A stretch of 64,000 nucleotides of DNA from Saprospiraceae bacterium (GCA_016716185.1 JADJWV010000002.1:2146501-2210500); one strand, 5' to 3'; shown: positions 25,282-35,704, counted from the first letter of the stretch. A program made the numbers and translations. The notes: a model not told the origin generated them from the sequence alone.

Positions 25282-26028
25282 TCAGAATTTTGCAAACAAT
25301 TGGAAAAACTCGTCTTTTTTACTCCGGGAGATGGTTATTTCTGTTTTATCGGGCATAACAATATAGCCTCCATCCCCCCTCACAAACTTCTGTATGTGAT
25401 TGATATTCACCAGATAAGAATTATGTACACGGAAAAAGTCCTTTCCCGACAGTGTTTCATCAATTTCTTTGAGGGTTTTGGCAACCAATATCCTCTTCCC
25501 ATCAGCTAAAACTACAAAAGTGTAATTACTTTCGGCTTTACAATAGCAAATATTCGTAGTCTGGACAAATACCAGTCCTTCATCTGTTGACAGTGCTATG
25601 CGTTCGACCTGGGTTTTAGGATGGAGAAGGTTTTGAAAAAGTAAATCCATTTGTTCCCTTGAAGGAGTGGTTAATTTCTCATCCATTCTCCGGATGGTTG
25701 CCTGTAACTCATCGGGGTCAATGGGCTTGAGCAAATAGTTTAACGCTGCATATTTAAATGCCCTGATGGCAAAATTATCGTATGCCGTCGTAAAGACTAC
25801 TTCAAAATGAATTTCATTTAATTGTTCGAGTAAATCAAAACCGTTCATTTTAGGCATCTCAATATCGAGAAATACCAATTGAGGATCGAGACGCGTTATG
25901 GCATCGATCCCTGATTCTCCTGAACTGCAAGTGGCCATAACCTGAACTGTAGGGCAATAGTTCTTCAATAGCCATTCCAGCATTTCAATACAATTCTTTT
26001 CATCATCGATAATAATTGCTTTTATCAT
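25282..26028 (-). CDS. LytTR-family response regulator
   Basis: 248 residues. The N-terminal receiver domain has acidic residues in IIIDDEKN, the phospho-acceptor Asp in LVFLDIEMPKMNG (about 55) and a Lys in YLLKPID. The C-terminal LytTR DNA-binding domain (about 140-248) has ICYCKAESNYTFVVL, FFRVHNSYLVNINHIQKF and MPDKTEITISRSKK. It starts 4 bp after the sensor kinase stop and is its obvious partner. Such regulators bind direct repeats upstream of targets and often act on envelope or polymer genes. Targets here are unknown; the adjacent crotonase/GRAS operon is a candidate from position only. Confidence 0.93.
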   Translation of the reverse strand: MIKAIIIDDEKNCIEMLEWLLKNYCPTVQVMATCSSGESGIDAITRLDPQLVFLDIEMPKMNGFDLLEQLNEIHFEVVFTTAYDNFAIRAFKYAALNYLLKPIDPDELQATIRRMDEKLTTPSREQMDLLFQNLLHPKTQVERIALSTDEGLVFVQTTNICYCKAESNYTFVVLADGKRILVAKTLKEIDETLSGKDFFRVHNSYLVNINHIQKFVRGDGGYIVMPDKTEITISRSKKDEFFQLFAKF

Positions 26029-26032
26029 ATGC

Positions 26033-29000
26033 TTAAATTGGTATGGTTAAAATGACTTTAGTTCCGCATGGATTCCCCATCGCGTCATATTTATCAATGA
26101 TCTCCTGTGATCCCCCGCTATTGAAATGGTCCTTCGCCATTTTTAGTCGCTCTTCAGTGAGCTTCATTCCAAGAGACTTTCTTGTTGGGCTGTTTATACT
26201 TTTAAACTCTCCTGCCTTTTTTCTCCCGATCCCATTATCGTCAATAACAACTACTAAATGCGCATCTGTCATTTTAACTTGAATGGTCAGATGCCCGTTA
26301 GACTCCTTCGGCAAGAGCCCGTGCCAGATAGCATTCTCTACATAAGGCTGAATAATCAACGGAGGGATTTCAACATTATCAACATCGACATCCGCTTCTA
26401 CATGAACTTCGTAACTAAATTTATGATCAAAGCGAAACGCCTCCATTTCGATATATAGTTTTAGTGCTTCCAACTCATTTGCCAACAACACTTTCTTTTG
26501 TTCCGAATTATCGAGAATTAGCCGCATCAGTTTGGCAAAACGAGTCAGATATAGCGATGAAGTTTTTACATCGCTTTTGATGATGTATCTGTTGATCGAA
26601 TTCAGGGAGTTGAAAATAAAATGCGGATTCATCTGAGCCCTTAGGGCCTCCATCCGAGACTCAATTAACTGTCGGTTAAATTCAGTTTTGATTTTTTCCG
26701 TTGCTTCAATCTGACTTATTCTAATCCGATAAAGCAAAAATATAAGTCCGGTAAAAAACATAACCACGGAGAATATAAACCAGGATTTCTTATAAAATGG
26801 TGAATCTATAAAAACCGAAACTGTAGAAATCTCACTCCAAACTCCGGAACCCCCATCCACTTTCACTTTAAATTTATAATGCCCTCCATCCAAATTACTA
26901 TAACTTGCATATCGCCTGGTTCCACTAAATACCCAATTATCATCCCAACCCTCCAACATGTAAGCAAATCGATGATTATTTTGATTTTCGAAATTAACAC
27001 AAGAAAATTCAACTGAAAATAGATTTTCATTTGGTTTTAACTGATAATGCAAATTTTCTGAAAATGGCACCAATTGCTCTCTATTTTGAATTGTAAATTT
27101 TTCAATATAAACAACTGGAACATCTGCTTTTCTTTGTAATCTCTCATAATTCACTCTTGAATATTTCCCGGGAATTGCCAGATACATAGATCCATTCGAA
27201 GCTGGAAAAAATCGCACTGAAAAATAGTCAGGATCCATTCCATCAGAACGCGTATAATTTCTGATATATCGGTGTTCAGGGTTAAATGTATAAATTCCCT
27301 TTATAGTAGAAAACCATAATATACCCAGGTGATCAACGCAAACAGAATACACATTTGATGCTGGCAACCCATTTTCTCGATTAAAGACACGAACATGAAA
27401 TTTGTCATTGGCATAACTTATATGCATAAGGCCTTCGTGAATAATAGTTATCCACAAATCTCCAACGGTATCTGTAGCCACAGAAAAATAACCCTTAGAA
27501 ATAAATTCCTTATACACATCATTTTCGACGCTGATGGTAAGCTTCTTAGATTTATCAAAATAAAAAATTCCATTACTGGTACCTAACCATATTTTTCCCT
27601 TCGGACCAGAAACAAAGTTGATTACTTTCCATGGAAAATTATATTCATTATGCAAATGATTCAGTCGCAAAGACATCTTCTTTTGAATGGGATTAAAAAT
27701 ATGGATCCCTCCCTGATGTGTAAGCGCCCACATGACCCCATCTGTATCTTTGATAATCCGACTGACAACATAACCACTATCTTCTTCAATCTTCTGAAAT
27801 ATTTTCTCAATTTTATCCAGTCTTTTTTCAACATATTTGTACTCATATAAATCCGTATTCCCTATTACCCAGATTCTTTTATCAGGATCAATTACTACAT
27901 CTTTTACTTTCATAAACTTCTCGCCAGGCACCTGTTGGTAGTCAATAGGAAAATTCAGCAATTCTCCGTTTTCCAGATTTAACACATTTAAACCGTTTCC
28001 AAACTGAGTACCAAATAATAAGGATTGTTCGTATTCAATAATTCTTGAAAAGTGAAATTGATTCGAATATTGGCTGTTTTGAATTTTTAACTCCTTAAAG
28101 TTGAAAATTTTTGAATGCGGATTGTATTTTATAAGTCCTCCCGGAACAGCACCAAAAACAACACCATCCGGAATTGTATACAACATGTAAACTGAATTGA
28201 GATGAAAGTTAGGATCTTGCAAGTGATGCTCATCATGAAAATGAAAACTTTTAGTTACAGTATTGAAAATCCCAATCCCCCTGGAAGCTATAATTACCCA
28301 TAATTCAAAATTACTCTTCCGTTGAATTGAATAAATGGCATATTCAATTTCTTTATTTCCAACTAAAACCTTTGATTTGTATTTACTAAATTCTTTCTTT
28401 TCAATGTCATAATAAAATATGCTTCCACCATAAGACGAAAGCCACAATCCCTCCTTTCCTTCCGGCACCATAGAACTTAAGTAATCATGCCTTTGCCTGG
28501 ACGTATCGATTAAATCTTCCGATTTATGCACAAACGTCTGATTGCTTTTATCAAATGTAAACAAGCCAATGCCTGTTGCGAGCCAAAATAAATTACCCTC
28601 TTCGGAATAGATTTTATATATAGAATTGGCATTACCCTTTTCAACTCCTTTATATCGCTTATCAACTCCAGGCAGATCCCAATGCTTAATCTTACGCGAT
28701 TTAAGATCAAACATATTCAAGCCATTTCCAGTACCCCCTATCCAAATTATACTGTCTTTGTCAATCCTAAGAATAATAAACCCATTATTGAATAGTTCGG
28801 GATTTTGTTCTGCTATATTGTAAATATTTTTGAAACACTGACAGTTGTTATCAAATTTACTAATTCCCTTTCCTCTATAACTAACCCACAAATCACCTTC
28901 CTGATCCACCGTCAGAAATTGATTAAAATCTTCAATCAGAGAAGTGGAATCTCCTACGATGTTCTTAAAGATTTTAAAATTTCGACCATCGTATCGATTT

Positions 29001-29248
29001 AGACCATCGCCGGTACCAATCCACAAAAAACCAAATTTATCTTGCTGAAAACTACTGATGGATGGATTTGAGATACCACAGTCGTCACCTAAATATTCAA
29101 ATCTGACATCGTGTAGGTTTTGACATTGGCCAGAAATTTGAAAAATAAAGCAAAATGTTAGCGCGTAAAACTTAGAAATTCCAGATGCAAATGGAGTCCT
29201 AAATAAATTTTGCAGCACTTTTATTATTTTTGAATTACAATAATACAA
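26033..29248 (-). CDS. Reg_prop beta-propeller sensor histidine kinase (LytS-type)
   Basis: 1071 residues. A signal peptide (about 25-42) comes first. A periplasmic sensor of reg_prop repeats (phrases such as GFLWIGTGDGLNRYD, GDLWVSYRGKGISKFD, GKIWLGTSNGIFYFD) forms two propellers, followed by a Y_Y_Y immunoglobulin-like domain (about 725-800). One membrane span lies at about 815-835. The His_kinase domain has phospho-acceptor His876 in QMNPHFIFNSLNSI, and the ATPase domain has PPLIIQPYVENAIWHGL and DDNGIGRKK. It senses an extracellular ligand and passes phosphate to the LytTR regulator 4 bp downstream. Unlike the hybrid protein at 60 kb, it has no receiver or AraC part. Confidence 0.94.
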   Translation of the reverse strand: MYYCNSKIIKVLQNLFRTPFASGISKFYALTFCFIFQISGQCQNLHDVRFEYLGDDCGISNPSISSFQQDKFGFLWIGTGDGLNRYDGRNFKIFKNIVGDSTSLIEDFNQFLTVDQEGDLWVSYRGKGISKFDNNCQCFKNIYNIAEQNPELFNNGFIILRIDKDSIIWIGGTGNGLNMFDLKSRKIKHWDLPGVDKRYKGVEKGNANSIYKIYSEEGNLFWLATGIGLFTFDKSNQTFVHKSEDLIDTSRQRHDYLSSMVPEGKEGLWLSSYGGSIFYYDIEKKEFSKYKSKVLVGNKEIEYAIYSIQRKSNFELWVIIASRGIGIFNTVTKSFHFHDEHHLQDPNFHLNSVYMLYTIPDGVVFGAVPGGLIKYNPHSKIFNFKELKIQNSQYSNQFHFSRIIEYEQSLLFGTQFGNGLNVLNLENGELLNFPIDYQQVPGEKFMKVKDVVIDPDKRIWVIGNTDLYEYKYVEKRLDKIEKIFQKIEEDSGYVVSRIIKDTDGVMWALTHQGGIHIFNPIQKKMSLRLNHLHNEYNFPWKVINFVSGPKGKIWLGTSNGIFYFDKSKKLTISVENDVYKEFISKGYFSVATDTVGDLWITIIHEGLMHISYANDKFHVRVFNRENGLPASNVYSVCVDHLGILWFSTIKGIYTFNPEHRYIRNYTRSDGMDPDYFSVRFFPASNGSMYLAIPGKYSRVNYERLQRKADVPVVYIEKFTIQNREQLVPFSENLHYQLKPNENLFSVEFSCVNFENQNNHRFAYMLEGWDDNWVFSGTRRYASYSNLDGGHYKFKVKVDGGSGVWSEISTVSVFIDSPFYKKSWFIFSVVMFFTGLIFLLYRIRISQIEATEKIKTEFNRQLIESRMEALRAQMNPHFIFNSLNSINRYIIKSDVKTSSLYLTRFAKLMRLILDNSEQKKVLLANELEALKLYIEMEAFRFDHKFSYEVHVEADVDVDNVEIPPLIIQPYVENAIWHGLLPKESNGHLTIQVKMTDAHLVVVIDDNGIGRKKAGEFKSINSPTRKSLGMKLTEERLKMAKDHFNSGGSQEIIDKYDAMGNPCGTKVILTIPI

Positions 29249-29270
29249 CCTTAATTCCTATTTTACTTTA

Positions 29271-29370
29271 AGGGTACTTCTAAAAAGCCCTGATACTTGG
29301 TTGTGCAAATATATTAAACTCCTCATCACACTGCAGCGTAACTCCGGGTTTATAAAATTCACACATCTGA
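29271..29370 (+). repeat. Dispersed repeat (about 100 bp), copy 2
   Basis: Shares the order acttctaaaaa, ccctgatactt, ttgtgcaaat, ttaaactcct and a cacac end with the inverted copy at 19751-19876. It sits just upstream of the sensor kinase gene. Confidence 0.7.
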
Positions 29371-29657
29371 ATTGATTGGTTTTTAGCAGTCATCTTTATC
29401 ATTAAAGAACCATGAAATATCATTGAAGTTCCCCGAACGGTATATCAATATAGATTCATGTAAGGCAAGACATGAATTTAAATTACAGGAGGATGAACGC
29501 ACATTTTGTAAAATATAAAAACCCAAATTTTGTGGATACCCAACTTAATGATTCAAATAAATTTTGTCTCTATGATCTACACTGCAGAAATTCAGTATTA
29601 TTTGTCGGGTTGAATTCTGAACACGGCCATTTATAAATCTGCATTTATCCAAAATAA
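29371..29657. other. Intergenic stretch with no recognised feature
   Basis: AT-rich sequence between the dispersed repeat and the end of the rel gene. No frame, promoter consensus or strong hairpin seen. Confidence 0.4.
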
Positions 29658-31886
29658 TCAAACTTCTTTTACTGCATCAATTCGCTGAACCGAACTGATC
29701 CCCGGCAGCTGAGTAAGCGCCTTGATAATAAGATTCAAGTGGGCTTTGTTGTTTACGATCAAACCTATTCGCCCTTCAAAAGTACCCTGATGTCCTTCAA
29801 TACTAAAAGAGGTGATGTTTACCCCCAATTTTGTCGAAATATGATGCGTCAGTCTTTCGATAACTCCCGGACCATCGTCAATTCCCTGGACCTGCAATAC
29901 GGCATTGAAGGTATCTGACACCATATCTGACCATTCGGCTTTTAAAATGCGATAACCGTGATTGACCATCATGTGTTCTGCATTCGGACAATTGGAGCGA
30001 TGAATTCTCACTCCGCTGCTAGCGGTTACATATGCAAATATTTCATCGCCATGTAAGGGATTGCAGCAATGTGCAAGGCTGTAGTGATATTGCCTGCCGG
30101 GCTCGCCATTGATCAGAATTCCTTCGGAACCTTGACTTTCGGTAAAAAGAGACTTTTGTTGAAATTCTTTAGGTTCCGGCGTTTCTGATTTTCGTTCTGC
30201 CAGTTTACCTTTGTCGATGTCGAAACTTTTCAGACTTTCTGTGACATCAATTTTTTCTTCGCCAATCGCCTGGTAAAGATCAATCCTCGTTTTAAATCCG
30301 AGCACTTTGACCAATACATCTAAATTGTCCTCTGATTCAAGTTTGTTGTTTTTTAATTTTCGATCGAGAATTTCTTTTCCGATGTCTGCCAATTTTTTTT
30401 GCTCTTCCTTGAGTGCAGCTCTGATTCGGGACCTCGCTTTCCCTGTAACAACCAACTTGAGCCAATCTTCAGTTGGCTTTTGATTTTTATTAACCAATAC
30501 CTGAACCTGATCACCACTTTCCAGGGGTTGACCCATCGGTACCAGTTTATTATTTACTTTAAAACCCGTAGCATGTGAACCTACATCTGTATGAATGCTA
30601 AATGCAAAATCCAAAACCGTTGCACCTTTAGGCAGAACCCGCATTTCTCCCTTGGGTGTGTAGATGTAAACTTCCTCACCGTACAGATTTGATTTGAAGT
30701 CGTTTAAAAACTCAATGGCATCGTTGTGAGGAGTTTCCAGAACATCGCGGATGCTGTCAAACCAATGGTCATAGACATTTTGCATACTGCCTACTTCTTT
30801 GTATTTCCAATGCGCAGCAAAACCTTTTTCCGCAATCTCATCCATCCTTCTCGAACGGATCTGCACCTCTACATACCGGCCTCCCGGGCCAATCACGGTG
30901 GTATGCAAAGATTCATATCCATTTGACTTCGGAGTAGTGATCCAGTCTTTCAAACGTTCCGGGATCGGACGGTGTACATCCGTCACTATTGAATAAACCA
31001 ACCAGCATGCCGATTTTTCTTTTTCCGGTGGGACGTCAAGAACTATTCGCACAGCGAATAGGTCGTAGATTTCTTCGAAGGCAACCTTTTTGGTTTTTAG
31101 TTTATTGGCAATGGAAGATATAGCTTTAGGCCGGCCATAAATTTTGTAAGGAATCAAAAGCTGATCCAACTCATTTTTCAATGGCCTGATAAAATCATTG
31201 ATAAATTTATTCCGGTCCTTTTGTGTTTGTTTAAGTTTGTCGATGATCCCGGTATACAATTCGGGTTCTGTGATTTTAAGGCACAGATCCATGAACTCGG
31301 ATTTGATATTGTAAAGACCCAACCTGTGAGCCAAAGGGGCATAGATGTAACTGGTTTCTGCAGCAATTTTTAGCTGTTTTGTTCTCGACATAATGTCGAT
31401 GGTTCTTAAATTGTGCAGTCGGTCGGCCATTTTAATAAGGATGACCCTAACGTCATCGAGCAAAGTCGATAATACTTTTTTAAAATTTTCCGCCTGAGGA
31501 CTCTCGACATTATAGAGGCCATCGAGTTTGGTAAGTCCGTCTACAATTTTTGCGATTTTAGGACCAAATTGCTTGTGGATATCTTTGAGTTCGACCGGTG
31601 TGTCTTCGACGGTGTCGTGCAACAAAGCCCCGATAACGGCTGTCGGACCCAAACCCATCTCTTCGTAACAAATCCTGGCAACTTCGAGCGGGTGGGTAAT
31701 GTAAGGTTCCCCCGACTTCCGGCGCTGGGATCCATGTGCATCTAATGCCAGTTCAAATGCTTTCCTGATTTCAAGCCGGTCATCATCTGCCAGGGCATGT
31801 TTACTCAGTGCACGCAATAACCTTCTGTACGAGGCACGTATCAGCCTTTGGTCTATCTCCTGTTGAGCAGGATGGACCTCATTCAT
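29658..31886 (-). CDS. Bifunctional (p)ppGpp synthetase/hydrolase (Rel/SpoT)
   Basis: Makes and degrades the alarmone (p)ppGpp. Domains in order: HD hydrolase with SGEPYITHPLEVARI and GALLHDTVEDT; synthetase with IYDLFAVRIVLD, KDWITTPKSNGYESLHTTV and RRMDEIAEKGFAAHWKYK; TGS (EVYIYTPKGEMRVLPKGATVLDFA); a Cys/His zinc-like region (HCCNPLHGDEIF, NCPNAEHM); C-terminal ACT. Both active sites look intact, so bifunctionality is expected. The frame opens at ATG 31904, but the promoter at 31915-31945 would then leave almost no leader. The ATG at 31886 (742 residues) is preferred; this choice is tentative. Stands alone. Confidence 0.94.
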   Translation of the reverse strand: MNEVHPAQQEIDQRLIRASYRRLLRALSKHALADDDRLEIRKAFELALDAHGSQRRKSGEPYITHPLEVARICYEEMGLGPTAVIGALLHDTVEDTPVELKDIHKQFGPKIAKIVDGLTKLDGLYNVESPQAENFKKVLSTLLDDVRVILIKMADRLHNLRTIDIMSRTKQLKIAAETSYIYAPLAHRLGLYNIKSEFMDLCLKITEPELYTGIIDKLKQTQKDRNKFINDFIRPLKNELDQLLIPYKIYGRPKAISSIANKLKTKKVAFEEIYDLFAVRIVLDVPPEKEKSACWLVYSIVTDVHRPIPERLKDWITTPKSNGYESLHTTVIGPGGRYVEVQIRSRRMDEIAEKGFAAHWKYKEVGSMQNVYDHWFDSIRDVLETPHNDAIEFLNDFKSNLYGEEVYIYTPKGEMRVLPKGATVLDFAFSIHTDVGSHATGFKVNNKLVPMGQPLESGDQVQVLVNKNQKPTEDWLKLVVTGKARSRIRAALKEEQKKLADIGKEILDRKLKNNKLESEDNLDVLVKVLGFKTRIDLYQAIGEEKIDVTESLKSFDIDKGKLAERKSETPEPKEFQQKSLFTESQGSEGILINGEPGRQYHYSLAHCCNPLHGDEIFAYVTASSGVRIHRSNCPNAEHMMVNHGYRILKAEWSDMVSDTFNAVLQVQGIDDGPGVIERLTHHISTKLGVNITSFSIEGHQGTFEGRIGLIVNNKAHLNLIIKALTQLPGISSVQRIDAVKEV

Positions 31887-31914
31887 GGGAGCTGCGGACT
31901 GCATATAAAGAATA

Positions 31915-31945
31915 CAAAATTAGTTAAAATCTGGTTCAAATCCAA
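31915..31945 (-). promoter_or_regulatory. Full Bacteroidota promoter of rel (TTG-N20-TAATTTTG)
   Basis: Minus-strand TTG (31943-31945), 20-bp spacer, TAATTTTG (31915-31922). Both elements and spacing fit consensus. Confidence 0.7.
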
Positions 31946-32057
31946 ATCACTATGCTTAACATGATTCCTATTACACTATAATATAAGCAAAAATATATAG
32001 TAATTATTTGTTATATATTTTAATATTCACCTCCTTTCGCGATATCTGCCGATTGTT

Positions 32058-32065
32058 TAACTTTG
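32058..32065 (+). promoter_or_regulatory. -7 element (TAACTTTG) for tRNA-Leu
   Basis: TAACTTTG ends 10 bp before the tRNA 5' end, the right place for a start near position 32072. Confidence 0.6.
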
Positions 32066-32075
32066 CCCCTCTTTT

Positions 32076-32157
32076 GCGGGCGTGGTGAAACTGGCAGACA
32101 CGCCAGACTTAGGATCTGGTGCCGAAAGGTGTGTGGGTTCGACTCCCTCCGCCCGCA
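32076..32157 (+). tRNA. tRNA-Leu (anticodon UAG)
   Basis: 82 nt. The acceptor stem is GCGGGCG (32076-32082) with CGCCCGC (32150-32156) and discriminator A. The D-arm region is tggtgaaactggcagaca. The anticodon stem CCAGA/TCTGG encloses loop CTTAGGA with anticodon TAG at 32110-32112. A class II long variable arm (gccgaaaggtgt) and T-loop ggttcgactcc follow. CCA is not encoded. It lies 62 bp upstream of tig and may share its transcript. Confidence 0.97.
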
Positions 32158-32219
32158 CAACTATACAACTTTAAGCCCATCGGCTTGTTCATTCCTTTAT
32201 CGAGAATTAGAAGTTAATT

Positions 32220-33599
32220 ATGCAATCAGTTTTAGAACCCATCGGTCCTCAGCATCATCATTTGATCATCCAGATTGAACCCTCCGACTATAAGCCTCTT
32301 ATTGAAGACAAGCTTAAAAAGATCCGTAAAACAGCCCAAATAAAAGGATTCCGTCAGGGCGCGGCTCCGGAAAGCATGATCCGCAAACTTTATGCGGAAG
32401 AGCTGAAAGTCGAGCAGCTGCAAAAACTTGTCAACAAGGCCATCGACGATTACCAAAAGGAAAACAATATCCAATTTATGGGAGATCTGATGGATGTTCC
32501 CGAAAAAAGCAACACTGAAGATCGGGACTCCTTCCGGTTTGTATACGAAGTAGGTACCGCCCCTCAAATTAATTCAACAGCATTTGTGGCGAACCTGACG
32601 ACCAAGAAATATAAAATCATCCTGGACGATAAAAAAATTGACGACGAAGTCGAACACTTCAGAAAACAATATGGAGAACCAAAAGAAGTTTCAGATCATA
32701 TAAATCCAGGTGATCTGGTGACGATAGAAGCTCAGGAAATGGATGGCGAACAGCTTAAAGAAAATGGATGGCAAACGAGCTTCATTGCAATGGCTGATGA
32801 AACCATGCACCCAAATCTTCTCGAAGAGCTTACAGGCAAAGAGGCAGGTCATTCATTTCAATTCAACATTCATGAAGTTGAAAAAGATCTTCAGGAAAAA
32901 GAAATCAGAAAATACATTCTGAAAATTCCGGAAGATCGGGATGCTCAGATCGAGGTTGGTGATTTTTTTAAAGGTAACATCAAAGAAATCAAGCGAAAAC
33001 TTCCTGCAGAATTAAATGAAGATCTCTATAAAAGAGCCTTCGGAGAACATACTGAAATCGTAGACGAGATTAAATTACGAGAAAAGTTTCGCGAAGATGC
33101 TGAGAATTATTTCGTTGATGAAGCAGAAAAATATTTTGACCTCATTGTCGTCCAGGATCTGGTCAAGGCCTCCGGTTTTGAATTACCCGATAACTTCCTG
33201 AAAAAATGGTTGTCTGCTACTTTCGAGGGATGGAAAAACAAACCCGAACACGAGCTGGAACACGATTATTTTCATTACCGGGAACACATGATTTGGAAAC
33301 TCATCAGGGATGCCATTATCAAAGAAAATCAGATAAAAATTGAATACAACGACATTGTCGATGCGGTCATGAATGAAATGGCACAGTATTATCCTATACA
33401 CCAACTGCCCGAGCACATGAAAGCTGATTTTGTAAAAAGGATCATCGACAACCAGGAAAAGGCCATGAAATATTTGAACATCGCCCAGAATAATAAAGCC
33501 ATCGATTGGATCAAAACTCAATTTGAACCATCGTTAGAAGATATAAGCCTTGAAGAATTTCGGGAAAAAGTCGTACATTTAAATAGTCATCAACATTAA
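32220..33599 (+). CDS. tig: Trigger factor-like chaperone
   Basis: 459 residues. The N-terminal ribosome-binding domain contains KIRKTAQIKGFRQGAAPESMIRKLY, a form of the conserved GFRxGKxP signature in which the Lys is Ala (GAAP). A central region aligns with the PPIase position but has a poorly conserved FKBP core. A long helical C-terminal chaperone domain (about 280-459) follows. It holds nascent chains at the ribosome exit tunnel. Position before clpP-clpX is the classic tig-clpP-clpX order, which supports the call. It ends in a TAA that runs into a 17-A tract before clpP. Confidence 0.92.
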   Translation: MQSVLEPIGPQHHHLIIQIEPSDYKPLIEDKLKKIRKTAQIKGFRQGAAPESMIRKLYAEELKVEQLQKLVNKAIDDYQKENNIQFMGDLMDVPEKSNTEDRDSFRFVYEVGTAPQINSTAFVANLTTKKYKIILDDKKIDDEVEHFRKQYGEPKEVSDHINPGDLVTIEAQEMDGEQLKENGWQTSFIAMADETMHPNLLEELTGKEAGHSFQFNIHEVEKDLQEKEIRKYILKIPEDRDAQIEVGDFFKGNIKEIKRKLPAELNEDLYKRAFGEHTEIVDEIKLREKFREDAENYFVDEAEKYFDLIVVQDLVKASGFELPDNFLKKWLSATFEGWKNKPEHELEHDYFHYREHMIWKLIRDAIIKENQIKIEYNDIVDAVMNEMAQYYPIHQLPEHMKADFVKRIIDNQEKAMKYLNIAQNNKAIDWIKTQFEPSLEDISLEEFREKVVHLNSHQH

Positions 33600-33614
33600 A
33601 AAAAAAAAAAAAAA
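33598..33614 (+). repeat. A17 homopolymer between tig and clpP
   Basis: Seventeen consecutive A, beginning in the tig stop codon and ending 9 bp before the clpP ATG. It occupies the place of a ribosome-binding site and would be prone to length change. Confidence 0.9.
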
Positions 33615-33623
33615 TAACTGAAT

Positions 33624-34313
33624 ATGTTTTCACAAGATGAGTTCAAGAAATATGCAGTGAAGCACATGGGTATGTCTTCCATGCATTTAGACAAATACAT
33701 GGAGTCCACAATATCGACAATCAAAGGATTTACCCCAACCGTTATTGAAGAGCGTCAGTTAAATGTCGTTGGGATGGATGTATTCAGCAGATTGATGATG
33801 GACCGGATTATTTTTATGGGAGTACCCATCAACGATTATGTTGCCAATGTCATCCAGGCTCAATTGTTGTTTCTGGATTCTGCAGACCCAAAACGCGATA
33901 TCCAAATGTACATCAACAGTCCGGGAGGATCTGTAATCGACGGACTTGGAATTTACGATACCATGCAATATGTAAATCCAGATGTGGCGACGATCTGTAC
34001 AGGACTCGCGGCATCCATGGGCGCAGTTCTGCTGAGTGCCGGTACTAAAGGAAAAAGAACCTGTCTCAAACACAGCAGGGTTATGATCCACCAGCCATCT
34101 GGCGGAATGCAGGGTCAGTTTAGTGACATGGAAATTTCTTACAAATTGATCAAGGCCATGAAATCCGAATTATACGAAGTACTCGCTCATCATACAGGCC
34201 AGGATCCTGCACGCATCGAAGAAGATTGCGACCGTGACAACTGGATGACTGCCGATGAAGCAAAGACTTATGGTTTGGTCGATGAGGTGTTAATCCGCAC
34301 CAAAGCCCTTTAA
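33624..34313 (+). CDS. clpP: ATP-dependent Clp protease proteolytic subunit
   Basis: 229 residues. The serine protease subunit forms a tetradecameric chamber fed by ClpX. Catalytic Ser lies in [14 protein letters not shown], His in [14 protein letters not shown], and Asp in the [10 protein letters not shown] region. [22 protein letters not shown] is the conserved handle-side segment. The N-terminal 35 residues before RQLNVVG are somewhat long and may include a propeptide. It lies between tig and clpX, with the clpX ATG 1 bp past its stop, so clpP and clpX are coupled. Confidence 0.97.
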   Translation: MFSQDEFKKYAVKHMGMSSMHLDKYMESTISTIKGFTPTVIEERQLNVVGMDVFSRLMMDRIIFMGVPINDYVANVIQAQLLFLDSADPKRDIQMYINSPGGSVIDGLGIYDTMQYVNPDVATICTGLAASMGAVLLSAGTKGKRTCLKHSRVMIHQPSGGMQGQFSDMEISYKLIKAMKSELYEVLAHHTGQDPARIEEDCDRDNWMTADEAKTYGLVDEVLIRTKAL

Positions 34314-34314
34314 T

Positions 34315-35565
34315 ATGGCCAAGAAAAAAAACAACGACCCATTTGATCAAATCTGCATCTTTTGTGGAAAACCTCAATCAAAAGTCGAATTGATGATTCA
34401 GGGTGACCTCGCTTCTATTTGCAGCGAATGTGTGACCCAGGCTTATCAGATTATCGAAGATACCGCAAAGGATGGTCGCAAAAAAGCGCAGTCCAAACAA
34501 TTTCAGTTGCCCTTTGGCTTTTCACCCCGCTTTATCAAAGAGTATCTCGATCTTTATATCATAGGACAAGAGGAAGCAAAAAAAACTCTTGCTATTGCTG
34601 TTTATAACCATTACAAACGTCTGTCCGTTGAAAGCGACGGAGAAGTTGAGCTCGAAAAATCAAATGTACTTTTTATAGGTCCTACCGGAACGGGCAAGAC
34701 GCTGATGGCCAAATCAATGGCTAAATTGCTGGATGTGCCATTCGCAATCGTTGACGCGACATCTTTTACGGAAGCCGGATATGTTGGTGAAGATGTTGAG
34801 GGCATGCTGAGTCGATTGCTTCAAAGTTGTGACTACAATATCGCCAAAGCAGAAAAAGGGATTATTTACATAGATGAAATCGACAAAATCTCACGCAAAG
34901 GAGAAAATCCATCAATTACACGCGATGTTTCGGGAGAAGGAGTTCAACAAGCCATGTTGAAAATTATAGAAGGCGCAGATGTCAATGTGCCTCCCGAAGG
35001 AGGGCGAAAACATCCCGAACAATCTTTTCTGAAGGTAAATACCCGCGACATTTTATTTATTTGCGGTGGGGCCTTTGACGGAATTGAAAAAATCATTGCA
35101 AAGCGGATGAATGCACACGTCATTGGTTACAACCAGACTAACGAACGATCGGAACTCGAAAAAGAAAATTGGTTGCGTTATGTAAATCATCAGGACCTGA
35201 AACGCTTCGGGCTCATCCCCGAATTATTGGGCAGGTTGCCGGTACTCGCTTATCTCGATAATCTTACCCGCGATATTCTGGCGAAGATTCTGGTTTTGCC
35301 AAAAAATGCCATAATCAAGCAATACCAGAAACTATTTGAAATGGATGGCATCCAGCTGGAATTTAAAAAAGAAGCGATTCAAATGATAGCTGATCTGGCC
35401 TTTGAAAATAAACTGGGCGCAAGGGGTCTTCGGACGATCTGCGAAACCGTGCTTAGAGAAGCTATGTTTGAAAACACCAGTTTAAAATCTACAGGAAAAT
35501 TGGTTGTGGATGCGGATTTTATCAAAAGCCATATTGATCTGGGACAATTGAAAAAGTCAGCCTGA
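34315..35565 (+). CDS. clpX: Clp protease ATP-binding subunit ClpX
   Basis: 416 residues. AAA+ unfoldase that recognises tagged substrates and feeds ClpP. The N-terminal zinc-binding domain has CIFCGKPQ...CSEC. The AAA+ module has Walker [13 protein letters not shown], Walker [14 protein letters not shown], pore-loop region and sensor residues in [12 protein letters not shown]. An [11 protein letters not shown] small-domain segment follows. The ClpP-binding loop is expected around the 250s ([13 protein letters not shown] precedes it). Length and order tig-clpP-clpX are typical. Confidence 0.97.
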   Translation: MAKKKNNDPFDQICIFCGKPQSKVELMIQGDLASICSECVTQAYQIIEDTAKDGRKKAQSKQFQLPFGFSPRFIKEYLDLYIIGQEEAKKTLAIAVYNHYKRLSVESDGEVELEKSNVLFIGPTGTGKTLMAKSMAKLLDVPFAIVDATSFTEAGYVGEDVEGMLSRLLQSCDYNIAKAEKGIIYIDEIDKISRKGENPSITRDVSGEGVQQAMLKIIEGADVNVPPEGGRKHPEQSFLKVNTRDILFICGGAFDGIEKIIAKRMNAHVIGYNQTNERSELEKENWLRYVNHQDLKRFGLIPELLGRLPVLAYLDNLTRDILAKILVLPKNAIIKQYQKLFEMDGIQLEFKKEAIQMIADLAFENKLGARGLRTICETVLREAMFENTSLKSTGKLVVDADFIKSHIDLGQLKKSA

Positions 35566-35704
35566 TTTCCTCAGAGCTGAATTCCAAATTTGTTTACTAA
35601 TTATTAGTTTTTACAGACCTGTTTATTTCACCTCTTGAAAATTCAGGAGAGAAAGCTTATCTTACCCTTGATTTTATTTTTTTCACCTTCAAAACAATTT
35701 TACG

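Noticed and set aside
32063..32278. 71-codon plus-strand frame across the tRNA
   Set aside because: It runs through the tRNA-Leu gene and into tig in another frame.
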